Below, piece after piece: positions 1 through 6,325 of a DNA stretch of 6,868 nt. Every line of letters starts with the position of its first letter. Position 1 is the first letter of the stretch. The notes beneath the pieces are model-generated. The model was given only the letters and a program-made list of their open reading frames with translations, did not search any database and was not told the DNA's origin. Both the position numbers and the translations under genes were made by a program. The stretch is from JBGTKH01 sp041744735 (lineage in GTDB: Bacteria; Planctomycetota; Planctomycetia; Pirellulales; Pirellulaceae), in the NCBI GenBank assembly GCA_041744735.1, contig JBGTKH010000593.1, positions 1 to 6,868 on the forward strand, read 5' to 3'.

Positions 1-2060
1 AACCAGTGCGGTTGAACGACGACCGATTGATGAACTAACTCGAAGCCGCCTTCAGATTGGCTGACCGTTTCGACCGGGAACGTCCAGAGGTTCGTGGGCC
101 GATTGGTGGACAAGTGCACGTCGATCCCTAGCCACTCGTCCACCAGACCTAATTCGCGCACGTCGGTCAGGTCGAGCCGCGTGCCGAGTTGGCCTAGTCG
201 TTCGTCTTCACCCCGATAGAAATAGCGGTCGTCAGCGCCGGCGGGCAGACCAGCTAAGTTCAACTCGACCGCGAAATGCAGCGGCCGGTCGGGCGGCAGG
301 CCCTCGAGCAAGTAAGCGATCTCCAGCGTCGCGCCGCCGGATTGCAGCGTTACGCCTTTGATAATTTTGATCGGCAGTCCGTGAGCGTGTCCCGTGCGGG
401 TCAGTTGCACTTGAATGCGGTCGGGGTTACGGCGCAGTTTCGTGTCGTAGATGCCCTGCGCAAAGTCGCCGTGTTCCTCCGCTTCGCCGCGGACGACAGA
501 CTCCAGCGTCGCGTTATCCGCGTAGAAATGATCCAGCAGACTTTTGCGAGGATGCCGATCGTACTGCAGCCGCTGATCAAGCCCCGCTTGTTTAAACACT
601 ACGCGGTCGTGAATGCTGGCCACGTGGCCGTTGCCTTGATTCGCACCGGCGAGCACTTTGCGGTGATACGCCTCGGGCCGTCGCGTGAGCGTGGCCAGCA
701 GATTGTGGCAGATCACGCGCGCGTCCAGTTCGTACATCTGTCCGCCCGCAGCAGGCGCGAGCATGCAGACCAGCTTGTCGCTGGCTAGGCGAACTTCTTG
801 TCGAGCATCGAAGTTGTAGTCGTCCGCGACGGCTTCGACCCACGGGCCGCTCTTGCCCGTCGCTTGATCGAGCAGGTTGTCGGCCGCGATCAAATGGTTG
901 TACACGGCGTTGCGCAGGTGCGGCAGATAAATCCCGCCAAACGCGCCGTGCCAGTAGCTGCAATTACATTGGCCGCGATACAATTCGCGCCGCGCCGACT
1001 CGAAGGCCTCGCCGGTCACACCCTTTTGCTCGGCCTGCTGCAACCGCCGGCTGACCATCATCATCCGCGCGTACATCTCGTTGGCTTCGGGGTACTTGAC
1101 CTTGAAGTTCCTCCAGAAACCGCCGCGCACGAATCGCTTCACGCGCTGCCAGCGATGATCGTGTTCCATCTCGTGAGTGACCGCGTCGTATTCCAATTGC
1201 TGATCGACCGGCAACGCCCATTCCGTCATTTCGCGGTAGCTGCCGTCGGGCAGATAGATTTTGCCTAGCGGCGGCACGTTCTCGACGGCTTCGGCCAGCG
1301 TCGTCGTGCGCAGCCAATCGCGGTTGGCCGACAGGGCGTCAAAAAATCGCCGCAGCCAGCCGTCTTCGTACACGTGCTTTTTCGTCTCGGGCCATGTGCC
1401 GAATTTTTCGCCGTCGTCGCCGAACGCCACGACCGCGCCGGGAAAACGGTCAGCGATGTCGCGCAGGTAATCGATCGTTTCATGCGGCTGGCCAAACGGG
1501 ATCAAATAACGCAGCCGTTCGCTGCCCGGGAAGATGCTGAGCATCCGCCCGTCGTCTTCGGTGATGTAGTAGCCGTGAAGCTGGTCGTCGTGCAGGCCGG
1601 CGTTCTTGAAATGAAAATCGTCGAGCACCGTGTAACGAATGCCGGCCACGGAAATATCACTGGCCAACGACTGCTCCCATACTCGTTCGGGCACCCACAT
1701 GCCCTGTACCAATCCACCCAGCCGATTCTCCAACCAGCGCGTGTACTGAGTGATCTGCCCGATTCGGTCGCGCGACGGGATCATTGTCAGGATCGGTTCG
1801 TAAAACGGCCCGCCGACAAGTTCGACACGCCCGGCCGTGACCAACTCCGCCAGCCGATCAAGGTAGTCGGGATGCTGCTCGTCGAGCCACTCGATCAACG
1901 GGCCGCTGGTGTGCAACGAAATCCGCAAATCATCGTACTGCTCGAATACGTTCAGAAACGGCAAATAGCTGTCTTGATACGCTTGCTCGAAGACGCCGCC
2001 AAAGTTGCCGATGGGTTGATGATTGTGCAGGACGAGGCAAAAGCGAATGGGCTGAGTCAT
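1..2060 (-). CDS. GH57 alpha-amylase / 4-alpha-glucanotransferase, 3' end cut by window edge
   Basis: The gene encodes a cytoplasmic alpha-glucan-acting enzyme of glycoside hydrolase family 57. The ATG at 2060 gives 686 residues with no stop before the window edge. Seen: the first GH57 motif LHNHQP at residues 11-16, GGPFYEP near 83-89, the nucleophile region WVPERVWE with E125, and FGDDGEKFG with D215/D216. By family knowledge (the Thermococcus litoralis glucanotransferase has Glu123 and Asp214), E125 would be the nucleophile and D216 the acid/base. The catalytic barrel is followed by a helical central region (about 305-400, DUF1925-like) and a C-terminal beta domain (about 410-686, DUF1926-like). 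The T. litoralis enzyme is about 659 residues, so little is missing. There is no signal peptide and no clear Shine-Dalgarno sequence; the start is chosen because the HNHQP motif normally lies close to the N-terminus. It is third in the glgA/galT-like row, which fits glycogen or maltodextrin breakdown or remodelling. Hydrolase and transferase activity cannot be told apart from the sequence. Confidence 0.93.
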   Translation of the reverse strand, partial: MTQPIRFCLVLHNHQPIGNFGGVFEQAYQDSYLPFLNVFEQYDDLRISLHTSGPLIEWLDEQHPDYLDRLAELVTAGRVELVGGPFYEPILTMIPSRDRIGQITQYTRWLENRLGGLVQGMWVPERVWEQSLASDISVAGIRYTVLDDFHFKNAGLHDDQLHGYYITEDDGRMLSIFPGSERLRYLIPFGQPHETIDYLRDIADRFPGAVVAFGDDGEKFGTWPETKKHVYEDGWLRRFFDALSANRDWLRTTTLAEAVENVPPLGKIYLPDGSYREMTEWALPVDQQLEYDAVTHEMEHDHRWQRVKRFVRGGFWRNFKVKYPEANEMYARMMMVSRRLQQAEQKGVTGEAFESARRELYRGQCNCSYWHGAFGGIYLPHLRNAVYNHLIAADNLLDQATGKSGPWVEAVADDYNFDARQEVRLASDKLVCMLAPAAGGQMYELDARVICHNLLATLTRRPEAYHRKVLAGANQGNGHVASIHDRVVFKQAGLDQRLQYDRHPRKSLLDHFYADNATLESVVRGEAEEHGDFAQGIYDTKLRRNPDRIQVQLTRTGHAHGLPIKIIKGVTLQSGGATLEIAYLLEGLPPDRPLHFAVELNLAGLPAGADDRYFYRGEDERLGQLGTRLDLTDVRELGLVDEWLGIDVHLSTNRPTNLWTFPVETVSQSEGGFELVHQSVVVQPHW

Positions 2061-2140
2061 GGTGATTGCGAGTTGGCGAAATGGTTCGTGCGAGGTAATC
2101 GTGGTGGTTGATCGGTGTTACGTCGTCGGTTCTCTTCACT

Positions 2141-2217
2141 GTAGGACGGATTGCTAATCCGTCCGCAATGTGAATCTGACAATTGAGTGCGCCGGACGGA
2201 TGGGCAATCCGTCCTAC
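2141..2217. repeat. REP doublet (BIME-like), 77 bp, between galT-like gene and GH57 gene
   Basis: The element is bounded by a perfect 12-bp inverted repeat: GTAGGACGGATT at 2141-2152 and its complement at 2206-2217. Each end is also a hairpin. The left one pairs 2144-2152 with 2156-2164 (9 bp, 3-nt loop). The right one pairs 2194-2201 with 2207-2214 (8 bp, 5-nt loop). The GTAG head followed by a palindrome, with two copies facing each other, is the organisation of REP/BIME elements mobilised by REP-associated tyrosine transposases (RAYTs). No transposase is present here. It fills much of the 181-bp gap between two co-directional genes and could act on mRNA stability or attenuation, which is inference. 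Confidence 0.8.
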
Positions 2218-2241
2218 GTTTATCGGCAATGTTTTCGCCGC

Positions 2242-3327
2242 TTAGCTAGTTTTTCCAACCGGAATATCCTTCGGGAGCGTCACGTTCCGCAAGGTCACCG
2301 CGGCCTCTTCGGGCGGCGTCGAGTTGATGTAGCAACCGCCACCCCATTCGAAGCCCGCGGTGCGCGTGATGCGCGGAAAAATCTCAATATGCCAGTGATA
2401 ATGGACCGCCGCGGATGTGTCAAACGGTGACGAATGAATCACATAGTTGTAAGCCGGCCGCTGGAGCACCGCCTCGATGCGTCGCACGACTTCGCGCACC
2501 AACTGTGATAGCTCGGCCAGTTCCTCGTCGCCGCTGTTTTCAAAATGGCTTGCGTGGTGACGAGGCAGTACCCACGTCTCGTAGGGAAATCGGCTGGCAA
2601 ACGGACAGAATGCGACAAATCGGGCCGATTGGGCAACCAACCGCGCGCCGGCTGCTAGCTGCTGCTCGACCAGCGTGCAGAAGATGCAGCGGCCATGTTG
2701 CTGGAAGAAGTTCTGCGAATTGTCAAGTTCTTGCTGCACGGCGGTGGGGACCAGCGGCGCGGCGATCAATTGACTGTGCACATGCTCCAGCGACGCCCCG
2801 GCGGCGGCACCGACGTTTTTGAAAACCATCGCGTGTGCATGCTGCGGATCAGCCTTCATGGCAGCCAAGCGGTCGCGATACGCCAGAAACGCCAAATGTG
2901 CGTTTGTGTCGCTCAAGTCGCTGAGGCTGGCCACATGATCGGGTGACTCCACGATAACTTCGTGAGTGCCGAAACCGGGCAGTGTGATTTCCATGAACTC
3001 GCCGATGGTCTCGACATGCCCTTGCTTACGCGGCGGGTTACTTGGCGGACCTTGCTTACGCGGCGGGTTATGATGGCCAGTATTGACGAGCGCCGGATAT
3101 TTATTCGGTACGACGCGGACTTGCCATTCGATTCGCGGGTCCGAGGCAGCCGCAGCCGGATAAGTGACGATCGCGTGCGGCGTCTCGCCTTCATGGCCGC
3201 GGCAGAACGGGCACCGCGTGGCAACGCGCTTCATCGGCGCACGTTCAAACTCGTCGGGACGTTGCGCGCGATTCTTAGCCACAATTACCCAGTAGCCGGA
3301 AATCGGATCCTTGCGTATGTCGGACAT
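2242..3327 (-). CDS. galT: GalT-family nucleotidylyltransferase (galactose-1-phosphate uridylyltransferase or ADP-glucose phosphorylase)
   Basis: This is a 361-residue HIT-superfamily nucleotidylyltransferase, about the usual length. It would transfer a nucleotide between sugar-1-phosphates, or between a sugar nucleotide and phosphate, through a uridylyl/adenylyl-histidine intermediate. Seen: N-terminal IRKDPISGYWVIVAKNRAQRP; a zinc site of C39-x-x-C42, H122 (in GTHEVIVESP) and H182; the active-site motif HVHSQ with H184 as the expected nucleophile (many relatives have HPHSQ); a second C214-x-x-C217; LPRHH at 254-258; and GFEWGGGCYIN near 325-335. The second CxxC and the GCYIN stretch resemble plant ADP-glucose phosphorylase and thermophile-type GalT more than the E. 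coli enzyme. Its place between glgA and an amylase makes an ADP-glucose role plausible, so the symbol is tentative. The ATG at 3327 is chosen because MSDIRKDP is the family N-terminus; there is no strong Shine-Dalgarno. Oddity: residues 87-103 are two copies of NPPRKQG encoded by a DNA repeat. Confidence 0.9.
   Translation of the reverse strand: MSDIRKDPISGYWVIVAKNRAQRPDEFERAPMKRVATRCPFCRGHEGETPHAIVTYPAAAASDPRIEWQVRVVPNKYPALVNTGHHNPPRKQGPPSNPPRKQGHVETIGEFMEITLPGFGTHEVIVESPDHVASLSDLSDTNAHLAFLAYRDRLAAMKADPQHAHAMVFKNVGAAAGASLEHVHSQLIAAPLVPTAVQQELDNSQNFFQQHGRCIFCTLVEQQLAAGARLVAQSARFVAFCPFASRFPYETWVLPRHHASHFENSGDEELAELSQLVREVVRRIEAVLQRPAYNYVIHSSPFDTSAAVHYHWHIEIFPRITRTAGFEWGGGCYINSTPPEEAAVTLRNVTLPKDIPVGKTS
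3020..3070 (-). repeat. Two 21-bp direct repeats, in frame inside the galT-like gene
   Basis: Identical 21-bp copies lie at 3020-3040 and 3050-3070, separated by 9 bp, giving a 30-bp period and so a 10-residue period. In the galT-like frame each copy encodes NPPRKQG (residues 87-93 and 97-103). In the opposite orientation the same DNA reads LTRRV, a peptide signature I remember from many spurious planctomycete ORFs produced by a dispersed repeat; that link is memory, not a search. The site is a variable loop between RVVPNKYPAL and GTHEVIVESP, where extra residues could be tolerated. Confidence 0.85.
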
Positions 3328-3374
3328 CGGCGCTGAGGTACGTGTGATGACCCGGCCGCTCAAACGCAAACGCC

Positions 3375-4850
3375 TTATGTTCGCTGAGCGTGAGTCTTTT
3401 GATATAGCTCGACGTACTGTTTCGCACTGTTGGTCCACGACCAATCCTGTTGCATCCCGGCGGCCACAAGCTGCTGCCATGTCTGCGGCTGTTGCGTGAA
3501 CATGTCGCAGGCACGCTGGAGGGCATGTTCCAGCGAATCGACGTCGAACGAATCGAAGCTAAAACCGTTGGCGACACCCGCCGCCAAATTCTCGGGCGTG
3601 GCGTCGGTGATTGTGTCGGCCAACCCGCCCGTCGCGCGGACCACGGGAACGGTGCCGTATTTCAGACTGTACAGTTGGTTCAGCCCGCACGGTTCGTATT
3701 GGCTGGGCATGAGGAACATGTCGGCACCGGCCTCGATGCTGTGAGCCACGGCGTTCGAGAATTCCAACTTGGCCGCGACCTTATTGGGGAACTGCGCCGC
3801 CATGCGCGACAGCAGCTCGTGGAATTCAGGCTCGCCAGTACCCAAGATCACCCACTGCACGTTCGCCGCCGGCGCCCACTCTTTCATGATGGCAGTCACC
3901 AGATTCCAGCCCTTCTGATCCGCCAGCCGGCCAACCAATCCAATCACGGGCGTTGCGGCCGACACCGGCAAACCGAACTCCTGTTGCAGCGCTGCCTTAC
4001 ACGCCGCCTTGCCGTCTCGCCAATTCTGCACGTCGAAGTTGGCCGCGATGTGTGGATCAGTCGCTGGGTTCCAATCGTCATAGCTGACACCGTTAATAAT
4101 CCCCGACAGCACGCTGCGGCGATTTTGCAGCACGACCTCGAGTCCGCAGCCCAGCGGGTCGGTTTGAATCTCCTCGGCGTAGCGGGCACTGACCGTGTTG
4201 ATCGCGTCAGCAAACACCAGCCCCGTCTTTAGCAAATTCAACTGCCCGTAAAACTCCATCTGGTGGTAGTTAAAGTACTTCCAATCCAGTCCCGTCAGCA
4301 GCATGTCCCAATGCCAAAACTGACCCTGGTAAGCCATGTTGTGAATCGTCAGCAGCGTAGCGACAACTTCATAGCCCGCGGCGTGCCTGTATTCGATGTT
4401 CAGGTAAGCCGGAATCAGCCCCGTCTGCCAATCGTTGCAGTGAATGATGTCGGTCTGCAAATCGAGCAGCCGAATCGACTCCAACGCGGCGCGGCAGAAG
4501 AACACAAATCGTTCGCAGTTGTCCTTATAATCTTCACCCGTTTCGCGATACAACTCGGGGCGGTCGTAGTAATCGTCTTGCTCGACCAGATAGATCGGCA
4601 CGTTGCTGCCCGGCAATTGGCTCCGCAACAGCCGCCCGCGAACGATCTTGCCGCCGATAGGAACGTCGAACGCCAGATTTGTGGGCTCAATTCGCTGACC
4701 ACTCTTGTGAACGTGGCGATAGGCCGGCATGATCACCGTCGGCTGATGCCCCAGTTTGGCCAGCGCCACCGGCAGCGCACCGCACACGTCAGCCAGACCG
4801 CCAGTTTTCGCAAACGGAGCGACTTCGCTGCTGGCAAGCAAGATGTTCAT
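3375..4850 (-). CDS. glgA: Glycogen synthase (ADP-glucose type, GT5)
   Basis: The product is a cytoplasmic GT-B enzyme that adds glucose from ADP-glucose to the non-reducing ends of an alpha-1,4-glucan. It has 491 residues, close to the bacterial GlgA norm of about 477. Seen: N-terminal MNILLASSEVAPFAKTGGLA with the ADP-glucose-binding K15-T-G-G; HCNDWQTGL at 137-145; TIHNMAYQG at 168-176 with H170; NTVS at 218-221; NGVSYDDWNP at 253-261; VGRLADQKG at 306-314 with R308 and K313; and SQYEPCGLNQ at 383-392 with E386 at the position of the catalytic glutamate (Glu377 in E. coli). All expected active-site residues are present. The ATG at 4850 is chosen because family members begin at this motif and a GGGAG sequence lies 9 nt upstream. 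It is the first gene of the minus-strand block; the galT-like gene starts 47 bp after its stop, which suggests co-transcription. Confidence 0.97.
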   Translation of the reverse strand: MNILLASSEVAPFAKTGGLADVCGALPVALAKLGHQPTVIMPAYRHVHKSGQRIEPTNLAFDVPIGGKIVRGRLLRSQLPGSNVPIYLVEQDDYYDRPELYRETGEDYKDNCERFVFFCRAALESIRLLDLQTDIIHCNDWQTGLIPAYLNIEYRHAAGYEVVATLLTIHNMAYQGQFWHWDMLLTGLDWKYFNYHQMEFYGQLNLLKTGLVFADAINTVSARYAEEIQTDPLGCGLEVVLQNRRSVLSGIINGVSYDDWNPATDPHIAANFDVQNWRDGKAACKAALQQEFGLPVSAATPVIGLVGRLADQKGWNLVTAIMKEWAPAANVQWVILGTGEPEFHELLSRMAAQFPNKVAAKLEFSNAVAHSIEAGADMFLMPSQYEPCGLNQLYSLKYGTVPVVRATGGLADTITDATPENLAAGVANGFSFDSFDVDSLEHALQRACDMFTQQPQTWQQLVAAGMQQDWSWTNSAKQYVELYQKTHAQRT

Positions 4851-4859
4851 GCGAGGTCG

Positions 4860-4864
4860 CTCCC
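4860..4864 (-). promoter_or_regulatory. Shine-Dalgarno site of glgA
   Basis: GGGAG on the minus strand, with 9 nt to the ATG at 4850. It supports that start over the longer open frame reaching to 5033. Confidence 0.6.
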
Positions 4865-5106
4865 ATAAAACGAGAAATTTTCGGGTCGAAGTTAGCCGGG
4901 CCATTGAAGAATCTACGCCAAACGCTCCAGTTTTCCCAGCCGGGATTCGACAAATGGCCGGAATCCGTCGCCGGCTTGAACCTACGAGCCTCGACAGGGC
5001 ACGAACAAAGTGGCTGGCCATCAACGTGGGCACAGCCGCAGAAACCGATTAGAATACGCTCGGTGGCGCGCCGGCTGGTCGGCGACGCACAGCCCCGAAC
5101 ACCGTT

Positions 5107-5112
5107 GGGGGA
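5107..5112 (+). promoter_or_regulatory. Shine-Dalgarno site of the sigma factor gene
   Basis: GGGGGA, with 9 nt to the GTG at 5122. It supports the GTG start, as there is no suitable upstream ATG. Confidence 0.55.
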
Positions 5113-5121
5113 ACGAGCCGC

Positions 5122-5685
5122 GTGTCAAATCTGGACATTGAAGAGGCCACCCGGCAATACTTCGCACGCATTCATCGTGCGGCGTTGGTGTTGACCGGAA
5201 ATCCCTGGGACGCTGACGATCTGGCACAGGAGACTTTCCTGGTGCTGGCCGCGCAAGGCGACCGGTTCCAGGGGCGCAGCAGCATTTACACATGGCTGTA
5301 CGGGGTATTACTAAATCTGGACCGCCGCCAACGACGACAACACGGCATGCGGCGGCGAAAACTGCAAGTGCTGTGCGACCGCGAGCCGGACAGCCCGCGA
5401 ACCGTGCCCGCGGCCGAAACGGCGATCGAGGTGGCTGAATGGAAAAGTAGCCTGTGGGCTCACGTGGCCAAGTTGCCCGACGGCCAGCGGCAGGCTTTGG
5501 TGTTGCGATTCAGCGAAGGACTGCGTTACGAGGAAATCGCCGAGTCGCTCGAGTGCCCGCTGGGAACGGTGAAGTCGCGAATTTTCCACGGCCTGCTCGC
5601 GCTGCGGCGAATGTTGGACGACAAAGACGAAACGGCCCGGCAACTGCCGGCGCATCCCGACGAGGACATCACACGTGCGATTTGA
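5122..5685 (+). CDS. ECF-type RNA polymerase sigma factor (sigma-70 family)
   Basis: This 187-residue alternative sigma factor would direct RNA polymerase to a small regulon, with activity likely set by a membrane partner. Seen: sigma region 2 at about residues 10-75, including the DADDLAQETFLVL core (30-42) and the promoter-melting stretch RFQGRSSIYTWLYGVLLN (48-65), then basic residues; a linker at about 80-110; and sigma region 4 at about 112-165 with LPDGQRQALVLRF (118-130) and the helix-turn-helix YEEIAESLECPLGTVKSR (136-153). There are only the two DNA-binding regions, as in ECF factors, and no C-terminal extension beyond about 20 residues. The GTG start at 5122 has a purine-rich site 9 nt upstream. 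The 3' end overlaps the next gene by 11 bp, implying translational coupling to a candidate anti-sigma factor. The ECF subgroup cannot be assigned by eye. Confidence 0.95.
   Translation: MSNLDIEEATRQYFARIHRAALVLTGNPWDADDLAQETFLVLAAQGDRFQGRSSIYTWLYGVLLNLDRRQRRQHGMRRRKLQVLCDREPDSPRTVPAAETAIEVAEWKSSLWAHVAKLPDGQRQALVLRFSEGLRYEEIAESLECPLGTVKSRIFHGLLALRRMLDDKDETARQLPAHPDEDITRAI
5662..5666 (+). promoter_or_regulatory. Shine-Dalgarno site of the membrane partner gene, inside the sigma gene
   Basis: GAGGA within the last codons of the sigma factor gene, 8 nt before the GTG at 5675. It decides the overlapping start. Confidence 0.6.
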
Positions 5686-6280
5686 AGCGAACCTGATCCA
5701 TCCCGATGACCCGCCACTGCGGGCGGACGGGGAACTCGACCTGCCCGACGATCTGGCTCAACTCGGCGATTGTCTGCGCGACGAAGCTTTGCAATTGGCC
5801 GATCGCTATCCGGCCGACCGTTTCGGAGAGTCGATTCGGCCCGTCGCTGCTGAACCGGCCGCTGATGCGAATCAGCAAGTTGAGTTAGCCAATGGCCGCG
5901 CGTCGCGAGAGACCGCGGCGACTCGCACGGATTCGCGTGGCCGCGTGATTGTTGCCGGCACATTTACGACAGCGTTAATCGTCGCCGTTGTCAGTTCAGT
6001 CGCGGTGTGGCGGCTGTCTTCGCGAACTCAGCCAATGGACGTGGAAGCAGTTAGTGGGTCGCGAATTGTTTCCGAAGAACCGGCGGCGGAAGTTCCCTCA
6101 ACGGAACTGTCGCGCACCGACGGCGAACCGTCTCGCGATGCGAACTCGTTCGACGTACCACACGCGACCGTCGAACAGCCCGCGGCGGTGTTTTTTCTCG
6201 AAGCGACCGGCCCCGAGCTTGAAGGTTTGCTCGATCTTTGGGAGCAGCAATCGCCTGAGCGAACGAAGATTTCGATTTAG
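5675..6280 (+). CDS. Single-pass membrane protein, candidate anti-sigma partner
   Basis: I do not recognise a named family. The 201-residue product has an acidic N-terminal domain (about 1-60, with LPDDLAQLGDCLRDEALQLA at 23-42 as a likely helix), a polar linker, one hydrophobic segment (about 91-112, preceded by R88 and R90, so N-terminus inside), and an acidic, Ser/Pro/Ala-rich outer part. The outer part ends in a short structured stretch, VFFLEATGPELEGLLDLWEQ (172-191). The GTG start with GAGGA 8 nt upstream overlaps the sigma factor gene by 11 bp. Position, size and topology fit an anti-sigma factor holding the ECF sigma at the membrane. The zinc-binding HxxxCxxC motif of classic ZAS-domain anti-sigmas is absent; there is a single Cys (C33). 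The role is therefore inferred from context only. The C-terminus is also uncertain, because a neighbouring frame just past the stop looks protein-like (6268-6360). Confidence 0.75.
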   Translation: MRFEANLIHPDDPPLRADGELDLPDDLAQLGDCLRDEALQLADRYPADRFGESIRPVAAEPAADANQQVELANGRASRETAATRTDSRGRVIVAGTFTTALIVAVVSSVAVWRLSSRTQPMDVEAVSGSRIVSEEPAAEVPSTELSRTDGEPSRDANSFDVPHATVEQPAAVFFLEATGPELEGLLDLWEQQSPERTKISI

Positions 6281-6314
6281 TCCCGTTGCTGACGCACCTT
6301 GGACATCACAACGC

Positions 6315-6320
6315 GGAAGG
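6315..6320 (+). promoter_or_regulatory. Possible Shine-Dalgarno site for the protease-like gene
   Basis: GGAAGG lies 5 nt before the ATG at 6326. It is the best translation signal for the downstream gene and favours a start upstream of the REP doublet, but the spacing is a little short. Confidence 0.4.
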
Positions 6321-6325
6321 CGGAC

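Larger units (their letters stand above)
4851..5121. other. Divergent intergenic region between glgA and the sigma factor gene
   Basis: These 271 bp separate two genes transcribed away from each other, so promoters for both blocks should lie here. The glgA reading frame stays open to 5033 on the minus strand, but that extension is basic, low in recognisable structure and precedes the canonical GlgA N-terminus, so I treat it as non-coding. I found no convincing -35/-10 pair for either direction and no strong operator palindrome. Confidence 0.6.

Noticed and set aside
276..1317. Several 100-170-residue frames on both strands at the left end
   Set aside because: All are out of frame with, or antisense to, the GH57 coding sequence.
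1374..2111. 245-residue open frame on the plus strand
   Set aside because: It is antisense to the GH57 gene, whose minus-strand translation shows all family motifs; high GC makes long shadow frames common.
2141..2217. Simple rho-independent terminator for the galT-like gene
   Set aside because: There are two hairpins with shared GTAG/CTAC ends and no clear T-tract on the transcribed side; a REP doublet explains the symmetry better, though some termination effect is possible.
3020..3070. Possible CRISPR remnant (two identical repeats)
   Set aside because: The spacer is only 9 bp, there are just two copies, and they lie in frame inside a conserved gene.
3328..3480. 51-residue N-terminal extension of the galT-like gene
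   Set aside because: It overlaps the 3' end of glgA in another frame, and the family N-terminus starts at ATG 3327.
3450..4232. 260-residue open frame on the plus strand
   Set aside because: It is a shadow of glgA, with His/Arg/Gln-rich composition typical of an antisense frame.
4263..4868. 201-residue open frame on the plus strand
   Set aside because: Antisense to the N-terminal half of glgA, with no recognisable domain.
4851..5033. 61-residue N-terminal extension of glgA
   Set aside because: GlgA proteins begin at the MNILLASSEVAPF motif, a ribosome site precedes ATG 4850, and the extension is basic and unstructured.
5050..5055. TAGAAT as a -10 box for the sigma operon
   Set aside because: No acceptable -35 hexamer at 16-18 bp; a single hexamer match is expected by chance.
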